In this document: positions 7,307-15,213 of the stretch, one piece after another
How the letters are laid out: every line of letters begins with the position of its first letter
Position numbering within the stretch: position 1 is the stretch's first letter
DNA from: SVKR01 sp963649145
GTDB taxonomy: Bacteria; Bacillota; Clostridia; Oscillospirales; Oscillospiraceae
Length of the DNA stretch: 18,509 nt
Direction: 5' to 3'
Assembly (NCBI GenBank): GCA_963649145.1
Contig: CAVJGI010000040.1
Location: 1-18,509 of the forward strand
Notes under the pieces: model-generated
Databases searched by the model: none
The model's input: only the letters and a program-made list of their open reading frames with translations
What the model was told of the DNA's origin: nothing
Translations under genes and position numbers: made by a program

Positions 7307-7740
7307 AGTGTCTCCTCCGTTTTTTCCTGTTCCGCCAGCGAGCGCAGCAGCGCGTTCCAGTCCGGGCGGACCCGTTTGAGGTTCAGCGGCGCGCGCTTTT
7401 GCGCGTCGATGAAGCAGTGCTCGCTCGCGCCGTCGGCTAAAAGCGCGCCGGTCTCCGCGTGGAAAACGCGGTAAGCATAGGTGACGCGGACGCCGTTGAA
7501 GGCGGTGAGCCGCGTTTCGATGCGGATGGGGTCGCCGTAGAGCGCGGAGCGCCGGTAGCGACAGTCCACGCGCACGACGGGCATCAGAACGCCGTCGCGC
7601 TCGACGTCGCGGTAATCCACGCCGCACTGCTTCATATAATCCATCCGCGCTTCCTCGAACCAGCGGATGTAATTGGAGTGGTGGACGATCGCCATCTGGT
7701 CCGTCTCGTAATAGAGCACGGTGCGGAAATATTCCTTCAT
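7303..7740 (-). CDS. hotdog-fold acyl thioesterase (YbgC/FadM-like, 4HBT)
   Basis: This 145-residue protein should hydrolyse an acyl-CoA or acyl-ACP thioester. The N-terminus carries the YbgC-type signature YYETDQMAIVHHSNYIRWFEEAR, quoted in parts: YYETDQMAIVHH (about residues 10-21) with the expected catalytic Asp14, then NYIRWFEEAR. Length fits single-domain hotdog thioesterases. Start ATG and the accA stop overlap as ATGA, and its own stop overlaps the next fabF start in the same way, so it is fully embedded in the operon. It could release free fatty acids, edit stalled acyl-ACP, or balance the acyl ligase. The substrate is not predictable from the sequence, and a hydroxybenzoyl-CoA-type activity is unlikely given the neighbours. 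Confidence 0.87.
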   Translation of the reverse strand: MKEYFRTVLYYETDQMAIVHHSNYIRWFEEARMDYMKQCGVDYRDVERDGVLMPVVRVDCRYRRSALYGDPIRIETRLTAFNGVRVTYAYRVFHAETGALLADGASEHCFIDAQKRAPLNLKRVRPDWNALLRSLAEQEKTEETL

Positions 7741-8531
7741 GTCGTCTCCTCCCCCGCGCCGATCGCGCGGAAGCGCTGCCAGCGCCGCTCGGTCAGCGTG
7801 AACGGATCGAGCCGCCGCAGGGCGCGCAGCTCCAGCAGCAGCGCCGTGCGCAGCGCGTCGTAAAACTCGGCGCGGCCGAGCCCCTTTTCCGGGATGATGC
7901 GCTCGATGAGCCCGCCCGCGAGGGCGTCCTGCGCCGTCAGGCGCAGCTGCTCGGCGGCGGCGGGCGCTTTCGCGGCGTCCTTCCACAGAATGCTGGCGCA
8001 GCCCTCCGGCGAAATGACGGAGTAGACGGCGTTTTCCAGCATCCAGACGCGGTCCGCGACCGCGAGCGCGAGCGCGCCGCCGCTGCCGCCCTCGCCGATC
8101 AGAACGCTGATCACGGGCGTGCGGAGCGTCATCATCTCCATCAGATTCTCCGCGATCGCCTGTCCCTGTCCGCGCTCCTCCGCGCCGACGCCGCAATAAG
8201 CGCCGGAGGTGTCCACAAAGCAGAGCACCGGGCGGTGGAATTTCTCCGCCTGCTTCATCAGGCGCAGCGCCTTGCGGTAACCCTCCGGGTTCGGCGCGCC
8301 GAAGGAGCGGAGCACGCGCTCGCGCGCGGTGTGGCCCTTTTCGACGGCGATGGCGGTCACGGGCAGCTCGTCGAGCAGCCCGATGCCGCCGACGATGGCG
8401 GCGTCATCGGAATAGCGGCGGTCGCCGTGGAGCTCCACGAAGCCGCTCAGAAGATTCGCGATATAGTCCGCCCCCGTCGGGCGGCGGCTGTCGCGCGCGG
8501 TCTTGACCTTTTCATAGGCTGTCATGCTCAT
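7737..8531 (-). CDS. accA: acetyl-CoA carboxylase carboxyltransferase, alpha subunit
   Basis: This 264-residue subunit and AccD form the carboxyltransferase that moves CO2 from carboxybiotin to acetyl-CoA, giving malonyl-CoA. Crotonase-fold motifs are clear: FVDTSGAYCGVGAEERGQG (about 105-123) and IGEGGSGGALALA (about 144-156), which form the oxyanion and CoA pocket. It is shorter than E. coli AccA (about 319 residues), mainly at the N-terminus, as is common in Firmicutes. ATG at 8531 overlaps the accD TGA as ATGA, supporting this start over the ATG at 8525. Confidence 0.93.
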   Translation of the reverse strand: MSMTAYEKVKTARDSRRPTGADYIANLLSGFVELHGDRRYSDDAAIVGGIGLLDELPVTAIAVEKGHTARERVLRSFGAPNPEGYRKALRLMKQAEKFHRPVLCFVDTSGAYCGVGAEERGQGQAIAENLMEMMTLRTPVISVLIGEGGSGGALALAVADRVWMLENAVYSVISPEGCASILWKDAAKAPAAAEQLRLTAQDALAGGLIERIIPEKGLGRAEFYDALRTALLLELRALRRLDPFTLTERRWQRFRAIGAGEETT

Positions 8532-9397
8532 CTCGTCCCCTCGCTTTCCGTCCGATGCATGAGCAGCAATCGCGTAATGAGGCGCTTTTGCTCCGCGCGG
8601 GGCACGATGGCGTCCACGAAGCCGTGGGCGAGCATGCTCTCCGCGGTCTGGAAGCCCTTGGGCAGCGGCTTGCGCGTCGTCTGCTCCACCACGCGCGCAC
8701 CGGCGAAGCCGACGGACGCCCCCGGCTCGGCGAGGATGACGTCGCCCTCCATGGCAAAGCTCGCGGTGACGCCGCCCATCGTCGGGTCCGTCAGCAGCAC
8801 GAGGTAAAAGCCGCCGGCGTCCGAAAAGCGCTTGACCGCGCCGCTCGTTTTCGCCATCTGCATGAGGGAGAAAAGCCCCTCCTGCATCCGTGCGCCGCCG
8901 CTGACCGCCGCGCCCACGACGGGCAGGCGGTGCGCCGCGGCGTATTCAAACGTGCGCGTGATGCGCTCGCCGACGGCGGTGCCCATGCTGCCAATCATAA
9001 AGTATGGGTCCATAATAAAAACGGCGCATGCCGCGCCGCCGATCGCCGCCGTGCCGCAGACGACCGCCTCCGTCTCGCGGCTGGAGGCGCGGGTGGTCTC
9101 CAGCTTCTCCGCGTAGCGCGGAAACGCGAGCGGGTCGGCGGGCAGCGCGTCGGTGAAAAGCTCCGTGAAGCTGCCCTTGTCGGTCAGATAATGCAGCCGC
9201 TGCCGTGCGCTCATGCGGAAGCAGTAGCCGCAGGAGCAGGTGTTCAGATTCTCCCAGAGCGCGCTGAGCGCCGTGGTGCGGTGGCAGTTCGGGCAGGTCC
9301 GCTCCGGCTCCATCGCGTCGGACGCCGCGGGAACGGCGGAGCGTCCGCCGGGCTCCAGCTCGTTTTTCGGCTGGAAGAGAAAATTCAGGAATGCCAA
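8528..9397 (-). CDS. accD: acetyl-CoA carboxylase carboxyltransferase, beta subunit
   Basis: This 289-residue partner of AccA carries the carboxyltransferase beta fold, including VSGGARMQEG (about 173-182) and TDPTMGGVTASFA (about 212-224), and an N-terminal zinc ribbon. The ribbon is atypical: the first pair C35-x2-C38 is normal, but the second knuckle reads NTCSCGYCFRM (C54, C56, C59). It is one residue shorter than the usual CxxCGxH arrangement and has Cys where His is common. The start is TTG at 9397, fixed by GGGGAGGG eight bases upstream and by the four-base gap to accC. An ATG start at residue 29 would still leave the ribbon intact but has no such binding site. Confidence 0.93.
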   Translation of the reverse strand: MAFLNFLFQPKNELEPGGRSAVPAASDAMEPERTCPNCHRTTALSALWENLNTCSCGYCFRMSARQRLHYLTDKGSFTELFTDALPADPLAFPRYAEKLETTRASSRETEAVVCGTAAIGGAACAVFIMDPYFMIGSMGTAVGERITRTFEYAAAHRLPVVGAAVSGGARMQEGLFSLMQMAKTSGAVKRFSDAGGFYLVLLTDPTMGGVTASFAMEGDVILAEPGASVGFAGARVVEQTTRKPLPKGFQTAESMLAHGFVDAIVPRAEQKRLITRLLLMHRTESEGTR

Positions 9398-9401
9398 GCG
9401 T

Positions 9402-10709
9402 TCAGCCCTCCCCTATCAGAGTCAGATCATAGTTCCCGGACACGTATCGCGCGTCCGAGATGAGCGCCAGCTGCTCGCCGATGTTGGTCTCCACGCCGTC
9501 GATGACGAGCTCGCAGAGCGCGGCGCGCAGCTTGCGCAGCGCCTCCTCGCGCGTCGCGGCGAAAACGATCAGCTTGCCGATCAGCGGGTCATAGAACGGG
9601 CTGACCGTGCAGCCGGTCACGAGGTCCGTGTCGAAGCGGACGAAGGGTCCGCCGGGGACATGGAGCTGGCGCAGCGTGCCCGGCGTGCGGGCGCAGACGC
9701 GGCACTCGATCGCCGCGCCGCGGAGCGGGACATCCGCCTGCGTAAAACTCAGCGGAATGCCCGCCGCGGTGCGGATCTGCCACTTGACGAGATCGTACTG
9801 CGTCAGCATCTCCGTCACGGCGTGCTCCACCTGAAGCCGGACGTTCATCTCCATAAACCAGAGTTGCCCCGCGCCGTCGAGCAGAAATTCCAGCGTGCCC
9901 GCGCCGGTATAGCCGATGGAGGCGACCGCCTCCGCCGCGTCGCGGAAAAGCCGCTGCCGCTGCTCACCGGTGAGCGCCGGGGAGGGCGACTCCTCCAGTA
10001 GCTTCTGGTGGCGGCGCTGGACGGAGCAGTCGCGCTCGCCGAGGCAGACGACGTGTCCGGACTCGTCGGCAAGGATCTGCACCTCGATATGACGCGCGGG
10101 CGCGATGAGCTTTTCGAGATAAAGCGCGCTGTCGCCGAAGGCGGCGGCGCACTCGGCGGCGGCGAGCGGATAAAGCCGCGCGAGCTCCTCCGCGGAGTCG
10201 GCGCGGCGGATGCCGCGTCCCCCGCCACCGCTGCGCGCCTTCAGCATCACAGGGTAGCCGATGCGCCGCGCCTCCGCGAGCGCCTCGTCCGCGCCGGAGA
10301 GCGCGGCGGTGCCGGGGATGGGGCGCAGCGCGGTCGCGGCGAAGATGCGCTTCGTCTCCGCCTTGTCGCCGAGTCTCGCCATCAGGTCGGCGTCCGGTCC
10401 GATGAAGGCGACGCCGTTTTTGCGGCACTCGGCGGCGAACTCCGCGTTTTCGGACAAAAAGCCGTAACCCGGATGGATCGCCTGCGCGCCGGAGACGAGC
10501 GCCGCGCTCAGGATGCGTTCGGCGTTCAGATAGCTCTCCGCCGCGCCCGCGGGACCGATGCAGTGGGCTTCGTCGGCGAGCACGGTGTGCAGGCTGCCGC
10601 GGTCGGCTTCGGAATAGACCGCGACCGTGGCGATGCCCATCTCCTTGCAGACGCGGATGATGCGCACCGCGATCTCGCCGCGGTTCGCGATCAGGATCTT
10701 AGAAAACAT
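9402..10709 (-). CDS. accC: acetyl-CoA carboxylase, biotin carboxylase subunit
   Basis: This 435-residue enzyme carboxylates biotin on AccB using ATP and bicarbonate. It starts with the biotin carboxylase signature KILIANRGEIAVRI (4-17). The ATP-grasp glycine loop is KARSGGGGRGIR, followed by GERDCSVQRRHQKLLEESPSP and MEMNVRLQVEHAVTEM, which hold the expected metal-binding Glu and catalytic Arg. The C-terminal DPLIGKLI segment is present. It is slightly shorter than E. coli AccC (449 residues). The ATG at 10709 shares one base with the fabZ stop (TGATG), a coupled junction. It acts in the cytosol with AccB, AccA and AccD, all in this operon. Confidence 0.95.
   Translation of the reverse strand: MFSKILIANRGEIAVRIIRVCKEMGIATVAVYSEADRGSLHTVLADEAHCIGPAGAAESYLNAERILSAALVSGAQAIHPGYGFLSENAEFAAECRKNGVAFIGPDADLMARLGDKAETKRIFAATALRPIPGTAALSGADEALAEARRIGYPVMLKARSGGGGRGIRRADSAEELARLYPLAAAECAAAFGDSALYLEKLIAPARHIEVQILADESGHVVCLGERDCSVQRRHQKLLEESPSPALTGEQRQRLFRDAAEAVASIGYTGAGTLEFLLDGAGQLWFMEMNVRLQVEHAVTEMLTQYDLVKWQIRTAAGIPLSFTQADVPLRGAAIECRVCARTPGTLRQLHVPGGPFVRFDTDLVTGCTVSPFYDPLIGKLIVFAATREEALRKLRAALCELVIDGVETNIGEQLALISDARYVSGNYDLTLIGEG
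9406..9413 (-). promoter_or_regulatory. ribosome binding site fixing the TTG start of accD
   Basis: GGGGAGGG on the minus strand ends eight bases before the TTG at 9397-9395 and overlaps the last codons of accC. It is among the strongest binding sites in the operon, which supports a non-ATG start. Confidence 0.75.
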
Positions 10710-11137
10710 CAGCTTTGTTTCTCCATGAGTGCAAAGGAGAACTCCGCCTTGACACAGAGCTTCTCCCCGACGCAGCCGCTGCCCTCCGCGAAATAGAAGG
10801 GCTTTTTCGCCCGCGTGATGCGCACGCGGGTCTCAAACTCGTCGCCGGGCAGCACGGGCGCGCGGAAGTGCACGTTATTGAGCCCGGTATAAAACGGCTG
10901 GCAGTTTTCCGGCATCTCCTCCGCCAGCAGCACGCAGACCGACTGGGCAAGGATTTCGCAGAGCACGACGCCCGGCACGATGGGGTTTCCGGGAAAATGG
11001 CCCTGCAGAAACCACGCATCCGCCGGGATGCGGAAATAGCCGTGCGCCTCCTCGCCCTCGCGCTCCACGCGGTCGAGCAGCAGCATCCCGTCCCGGTGGG
11101 GCAGGATGGTCATCAGTTCCTCGCGGTCCATCTCCAC
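10709..11137 (-). CDS. fabZ: 3-hydroxyacyl-ACP dehydratase
   Basis: This 142-residue hotdog dehydratase removes water from 3-hydroxyacyl-ACP to give trans-2-enoyl-ACP. The FabZ signature is intact: ILPHRDGMLLLDRV near the N-terminus, catalytic His47 in GHFPGNPIVPG, and catalytic Glu61 in VVLCEILAQ. The protein length is typical of FabZ. The reading frame abuts the accB stop (TGA then GTG). Start choice is between that GTG, five bases after GGAGG, and ATG at 11131, which gives the family-like N-terminus MDREELMTILPHR; the difference is two residues. No fabM or FabA-like isomerase lies in the window, so this gene set alone does not show how unsaturated chains are made. Confidence 0.93.
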   Translation of the reverse strand: MEMDREELMTILPHRDGMLLLDRVEREGEEAHGYFRIPADAWFLQGHFPGNPIVPGVVLCEILAQSVCVLLAEEMPENCQPFYTGLNNVHFRAPVLPGDEFETRVRITRAKKPFYFAEGSGCVGEKLCVKAEFSFALMEKQS

Positions 11138-11545
<408 letters not shown>

Positions 11546-11570
11546 TGGATGTTACCTCTTAATAATGCGT

Positions 11571-12308
11571 TTACATTGCGATGCCGCCATCTACATGCAA
11601 TACCTGCCCCGTGATGTAATCCGCCTGAAGCAGAAAAGCCACGGCGTCGGCGATCTCCTCCGGGCGCGCCATGCGGCCGAGGGGGACGCGCTGGGCAACG
11701 GTATCTGCATCGAGTCCGAGCTTTTCCGTCATGTCCGTGGCGACAAAGCCGGGGGCGACGGCGTTGCAGGTGATCCCCTTGGGCGCGAACTCGCGCGCCG
11801 CGGTCTTCGTGAGCCCGATGACGCCCGCCTTGCTCGCGGAATAGTTTGCCTGCCCCGCGTTGCCCGTCACGCCCGCGACGGAGCTGATATTCACGATCCT
11901 GCCGCCGCCCGCGCGCAGAAACACGCGGCTGCAATGGCGCAGGAAATTGAAGGTCCCCTTCAGATTGACGGCGACGACGGCGTCGAAGTCCGCCTCGCGC
12001 ATCGTGGGCAGCAGCCCGTCGCGGTTGACGCCGGCGTTATTGACCAGCAGGTCCACGCCGCCGAAGTCGGCGCGCACGGCGTCCATCGTGCGCTTCACGG
12101 CATCGAAATCCGCGACGTCGCACTGATAAGCCCTCGCCGCGGCGCTGCCCAGCTCGCGGCAGCGGGCGCAGACCGCCTCCGCGCGCTCGGCGGAGCCGGC
12201 GTAGATGACCGCCACGTTCGCGCCGAGCGACGCTAACTTTTCCGCGATCGCCGCGCCGATGCCGCGGGACGCACCCGTGACAACGGCGGTTTTTCCGTTT
12301 AAGTTCAT
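11571..12308 (-). CDS. fabG: 3-oxoacyl-ACP reductase
   Basis: This 245-residue short-chain dehydrogenase reduces 3-ketoacyl-ACP with NADPH. It shows the Rossmann loop TGASRGIG (11-18), NNAG (90-93), the catalytic set N115, S143, Y156 and K160 (YSASK), and the FabG-typical ending DYITGQVLHVDGGIAM. Length is as expected. ATG and the fabD TGA overlap as ATGA. It works on all chain lengths in the cytosolic cycle together with FabZ and FabK. Confidence 0.95.
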   Translation of the reverse strand: MNLNGKTAVVTGASRGIGAAIAEKLASLGANVAVIYAGSAERAEAVCARCRELGSAAARAYQCDVADFDAVKRTMDAVRADFGGVDLLVNNAGVNRDGLLPTMREADFDAVVAVNLKGTFNFLRHCSRVFLRAGGGRIVNISSVAGVTGNAGQANYSASKAGVIGLTKTAAREFAPKGITCNAVAPGFVATDMTEKLGLDADTVAQRVPLGRMARPEEIADAVAFLLQADYITGQVLHVDGGIAM

Positions 12309-13219
12309 GCCCGCACCTCCGCGATCGCTTTTTCAAAGTCCGCCGTCTTCTCCACGCTGAACGCGCGGACGGCGGGGTCGGTCTTCCCGATGAGGCTGCA
12401 AAGCGTCCGCCCCGGACCGAGTTCAAGGAACGTGTCCGCTCCGGCGGCGATCATGTTGCGCACGCTGTCCTCCCAGAGCACACTCGAACACATCTGCTTT
12501 GCGAGCGTCGCCGCGACGGGACCGGTGTAAGGCTCCGCGGTCAGGTTTGCGTAGACCGGGATCGCGGGCGGCGCGAACGCGGCGGCGTCCAGCAGGGCGG
12601 AAAATTCCGCCGCGGCGTCCGCCATAAAGGGCGTGTGGAACGCGCCGGCGACCTTCAGCGGCATGGCGCGGCCGCCCTCCGCCTTCACCGCGGCGGAAAA
12701 CGCCGCGAGCGAATCGCGGCTGCCCGCGACCGTCACCTGTCCGGGGCAGTTGAAATTGACGGGATAGAGCGCGTCGAACTGCGCGCAGAGCGCGCGCACT
12801 TGGTCGGCGGAAAGCTTCAGCACCGCCGCCATCCCAGCGTCGGAGCGCTCCGCCGCCTGCTGCATCAGTTCCCCGCGGCGGCAGACGAGGCGGAAGCCCG
12901 TCTCAAGGTCCATCGCCCCGGCATAAGTGAGCGCGGCGAGCTCGCCGAGGGAAAAGCCCGCTGCCATCTCCGCGCGGACGCCCGCCTCGGCGAGCGCCGC
13001 GGCTGCGGCAAGCTCCACCGCGAACATGCAAGGCTGCGTGTTCGCCGTGTTGCGCAGCGCCTCCTCCGTGGCGGAAAAGCACTGCTCCGCCGTTCCGGGG
13101 CGCAGCGCATCCGCGCGCTCGAAGACCTCCCGCGCGGCGGGAGAGCGGTCATAAAGCTCGCGCCCCATGCCGGGGTACTGCGCGCCCTGACCGGAAAAAA
13201 CAAAGGCTATTTTACCCAT
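12305..13219 (-). CDS. fabD: malonyl-CoA:ACP transacylase
   Basis: This 304-residue enzyme moves malonate from CoA to the ACP phosphopantetheine. The motifs are GQGAQYPGMG (10-19), the nucleophile Ser90 in GFSLGE, Arg115 in the CRRGELMQ helix, and catalytic His195 in AGAFHTPFM. It matches the usual ~310-residue length. Its start lies 13 bp inside fabK, with the fabK TAG at 13209-13207. A stand-alone FabD in the operon makes malonyl-ACP available to both ketosynthases. Confidence 0.95.
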   Translation of the reverse strand: MGKIAFVFSGQGAQYPGMGRELYDRSPAAREVFERADALRPGTAEQCFSATEEALRNTANTQPCMFAVELAAAAALAEAGVRAEMAAGFSLGELAALTYAGAMDLETGFRLVCRRGELMQQAAERSDAGMAAVLKLSADQVRALCAQFDALYPVNFNCPGQVTVAGSRDSLAAFSAAVKAEGGRAMPLKVAGAFHTPFMADAAAEFSALLDAAAFAPPAIPVYANLTAEPYTGPVAATLAKQMCSSVLWEDSVRNMIAAGADTFLELGPGRTLCSLIGKTDPAVRAFSVEKTADFEKAIAEVRA

Positions 13220-14151
13220 GCCGCTGCCCCCTTCAGAAGCGTCTCCGCCTCCTCCATGACGCTGCGGACGATGTCCGCAGCGGGCTCGGTCTTCTTCACG
13301 AGCGCCGCCGCCTGCCCCGCAAGGAAGCAGCCGCGCTCGCTGTCGCCGTCTTGGACGGCGGTGCGGTAAGCGCCGACGCTAAGCTTTTCGAGCTCCTCGT
13401 CCGGCGCGCCGGAATACTCCGCCTTGGAAAAATCGCGGGCGAACTGGGTCCGCAGGCTGCGCACCGGGTGGCCCAGACGCTTGCCCGTGACCATGGTGGA
13501 GAGGTCGTTCGCCTTCAGAATTTTTTCGCGGTAAGCCGGGTGGATGGTGCATTCCTCAGCGCTCAAAAAGCGCGTTCCCATCTGCACGCCGCAGGCGCCC
13601 AGCATGAAAGCCGCCGCCGCGCCGCGCCCGTCGGCAATGCCGCCGGCGGCGATGACGGGCAGGTCCGTCGCGTCGCAGATGAGCGGGGTCAGGACCATGG
13701 TGGTCAGCTCGCCGACATGCCCGCCGCTCTCGCCGCCCTCGGCGATGAGCGCGCTCGCGCCGAGCCGCGTCATCAGCTTCGCCATCGCAACGGAGGCGAC
13801 GACGGGGATCACGCGCACGCCGGAAGCGCGCCACGCCGCCATATACTTCGACGGGTTGCCCGCGCCGGTCGTCACGACGGCGACGCGCTCGTCGCAGACG
13901 AGCTGGGCGAGCTCGTCGATATATCGACTCATCAGCATAATGTTCACGCCGAAGGGCTTGTCGGTCAGGCTCTTGGCGATATGGATCTGCTCGCGCACGG
14001 CGTCCGGCTTGGCGTTGCCCGCCGCGATGATGCCGAGACCTCCCGCCTCGGACACCGCAGCGGCGAGCCGCCCGTCCGCGATCCACGCCATGCCGCCCTG
14101 AAAGACAGGGTAGCGCAGACCCAGCATTTCGGAGATCGGACTTGCGATCAT
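13207..14151 (-). CDS. fabK: enoyl-ACP reductase II (FMN-dependent)
   Basis: This 314-residue flavoprotein performs the last reduction of each elongation cycle and is the triclosan-tolerant alternative to FabI. It has the nitronate-monooxygenase/FabK TIM-barrel motifs: FQGGMAWIA (17-25), GNP, AEGGESGGHVGE (137-148) with His145 as the conserved catalytic residue, AAGGIADGRG for FMN phosphate, and GVQMGTRFL. No fabI or fabL is in the window. The ATG overlaps the acpP TGA as ATGA. The order acpP-fabK-fabD-fabG is the standard Firmicute order. Confidence 0.95.
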   Translation of the reverse strand: MIASPISEMLGLRYPVFQGGMAWIADGRLAAAVSEAGGLGIIAAGNAKPDAVREQIHIAKSLTDKPFGVNIMLMSRYIDELAQLVCDERVAVVTTGAGNPSKYMAAWRASGVRVIPVVASVAMAKLMTRLGASALIAEGGESGGHVGELTTMVLTPLICDATDLPVIAAGGIADGRGAAAAFMLGACGVQMGTRFLSAEECTIHPAYREKILKANDLSTMVTGKRLGHPVRSLRTQFARDFSKAEYSGAPDEELEKLSVGAYRTAVQDGDSERGCFLAGQAAALVKKTEPAADIVRSVMEEAETLLKGAAAWVK

Positions 14152-14375
14152 GCCTGCTCCGCGTTCGACTCGATGAAGGCGACGAGCTCGCCGACGGTCT
14201 CCACCTTCTCGGTCAGCTCGACCTCGATGCCGAGCTCGTCTTCGAGATTCATCAGCATCTCAACGGTGTCGAGGGAGTCGATGCCGACGTCCTTGAACTT
14301 CGTGTCCGGGGTGATGTCGCTCACGGCGCAGTCGTTGCGCTCGGCGATCAGCTTTGCGATCGTTTCGAAAACCAT
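14148..14375 (-). CDS. acpP: acyl carrier protein
   Basis: This 75-residue acidic, helical protein carries the growing acyl chain on 4'-phosphopantetheine attached to Ser34 in the GIDSLDTVEM motif. It is the first gene of the fatty acid operon. The ATG at 14375 has GGAGG seven to eight bases upstream and gives the usual ACP length. Upstream in-frame codons reach to 14459, but they run through the operator and past the predicted transcription start, so they are excluded. The predicted 5' leader is about 65 nt and begins in the palindromic operator. In many relatives fabH precedes acpP; here the promoter precedes it directly. Confidence 0.95.
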   Translation of the reverse strand: MVFETIAKLIAERNDCAVSDITPDTKFKDVGIDSLDTVEMLMNLEDELGIEVELTEKVETVGELVAFIESNAEQA

Positions 14376-14409
14376 TTTTATTTCCTCCGATTTCATCTTG
14401 ACATTTTGC

Positions 14410-14439
14410 GTTATCACTGATAACGTTATCGGCGATAAC
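14410..14439. promoter_or_regulatory. double palindromic operator at the fatty acid operon start
   Basis: Two perfect 15-bp palindromes abut without a gap: GTTATC-ACT-GATAAC (14410-14424) and GTTATC-GGC-GATAAC (14425-14439). Their junction creates a third perfect palindrome, GATAACGTTATC (14419-14430), so the 30-bp site is symmetric apart from the spacers. It begins about two bases past the predicted transcription start, suiting a repressor that blocks initiation or escape. The divergent TetR-family gene is the obvious candidate regulator. The site does not resemble the FapR or FabT boxes known to me. Confidence 0.85.
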
Positions 14440-14447
14440 TGTCGCTG

Positions 14448-14475
14448 ATTATAGCACACCTTTGAAAATAGTCAA
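14448..14475 (-). promoter_or_regulatory. promoter of the fatty acid operon
   Basis: On the minus strand, -35 TTGACT (14475-14470), a 16-bp spacer and a perfect TATAAT (14453-14448) preceded by TGC (extended -10 character) predict a start near 14441. This strong vegetative promoter appears to serve the whole 13-gene operon, as no internal promoter is evident in the short junctions. Confidence 0.85.
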
Positions 14476-14497
14476 GAGAAAAATTGCCCGCGCGCCA

Positions 14498-14526
14498 TTG
14501 ACGCGGGGGCAAAAATGCACTAAAAT
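14498..14526 (+). promoter_or_regulatory. promoter of the TetR-family regulator
   Basis: TTGACG (14498-14503), a 17-bp spacer and TAAAAT (14521-14526) predict a start near 14533. It is back-to-back with the fab promoter but 58 bp away from the double palindrome, so repression at that palindrome need not autoregulate this gene. Confidence 0.65.
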
Positions 14527-14565
14527 ATGTCTGAGGATTTTAATGAGTAGAGGGAACAAAACATT

Positions 14566-15162
14566 ATGTCAACCGAACAGACCCAAGACAAGCGCCGCCG
14601 CAGCGGAACGCGCGAGCAGCTGCTCCGCGCCGGTCTGGACGAGCTCAACGAGTTCGGCATCCAGAATTTTTCGACACGCCGTGTCGCCCAGAAATGTGGC
14701 ATTTCCTGCGCCGCGCCCTATAAGCACTTCCGTGACACCCACGAGTTCATCGCGGAGATCCTTGGCTATATCAACCGCGAATACGACGTCCAGCAGCAGG
14801 AAGTGCTCGCCCGCTGCGCCGGGATGAGCTCGCGCGAGCAGCTCGTGGTGGTCAGCCTCCACTACATCCGCTTTCTCACCGAGCACCCGGAGTTCCGCCG
14901 CGTCCTGATGCAGAATTTCGACGACTGCGACGAGCAGTACCGCTGTCTCCGCGGCCAGCTCAGCGTCCGCACCTTCAAGGTCGTCTCCCGCTACTGCCGC
15001 GAGGTCAGCATGCCCCCCGACGTCCGCAAGCGCAAGACCTTCATCGTCCGCTCCATCATCTATACCGCCGCCATGTTCTTCGATAACGGCGAGCTGGAAT
15101 ATAACGACGAAAATATGCAGATGATGCGAGATATGCTCGAGCGCGAGTTCGATCTGCCGTGA
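14566..15162 (+). CDS. TetR-family transcriptional regulator, probable regulator of the fatty acid operon
   Basis: This 198-residue protein has a basic N-terminus (KRRRSGTREQ), a TetR-type helix-turn-helix (about 17-60, recognition region STRRVAQKCGISCAAPYKHF) and a helical C-terminal domain of the size expected for ligand binding and dimerisation. TetR proteins normally repress from palindromes and are released by a small ligand. Its divergent position next to acpP, and the 30-bp palindromic site on the acpP start, make it the likely local controller of fatty acid synthesis. The ligand is unknown; an acyl-CoA or acyl-ACP is a reasonable guess by analogy with FabR and FadR-type regulators. 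The ATG has a modest AGAGGGA site about ten bases upstream. It ends one base before a convergent terminator. Confidence 0.88.
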   Translation: MSTEQTQDKRRRSGTREQLLRAGLDELNEFGIQNFSTRRVAQKCGISCAAPYKHFRDTHEFIAEILGYINREYDVQQQEVLARCAGMSSREQLVVVSLHYIRFLTEHPEFRRVLMQNFDDCDEQYRCLRGQLSVRTFKVVSRYCREVSMPPDVRKRKTFIVRSIIYTAAMFFDNGELEYNDENMQMMRDMLEREFDLP

Positions 15163-15163
15163 A

Positions 15164-15213
15164 AAACAGAGATCCCCGTGACGGGCAAAAGCCCGTCACG
15201 GGGATCTCTGTTT
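15164..15213. terminator. bidirectional intrinsic terminator between convergent genes
   Basis: Perfect 23-bp arms (15164-15186 with 15191-15213) flank an AAAA loop. On the plus strand the arms end in TTT after the TetR gene; on the minus strand the stem runs into CTGTTTTTC. The structure starts two bases after the regulator stop and overlaps the last codon of the convergent transporter gene, so it serves both. Confidence 0.9.

Noticed and set aside
14376..14459. N-terminal extension of the acyl carrier protein (28 extra residues)
   Set aside because: It would translate through the operator and across the -10 region upstream of the predicted transcription start. The ATG at 14375 has the binding site and gives the normal ACP length.
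14376..14500. FapR- or FabT-type operator at the fab promoter
   Set aside because: The palindrome there has a different sequence, and no fapR or fabT gene is present in the window.
15082..15087. GATAAC half-site inside the TetR gene
   Set aside because: There is no matching GTTATC at the right spacing, so it is a single half-site expected by chance.
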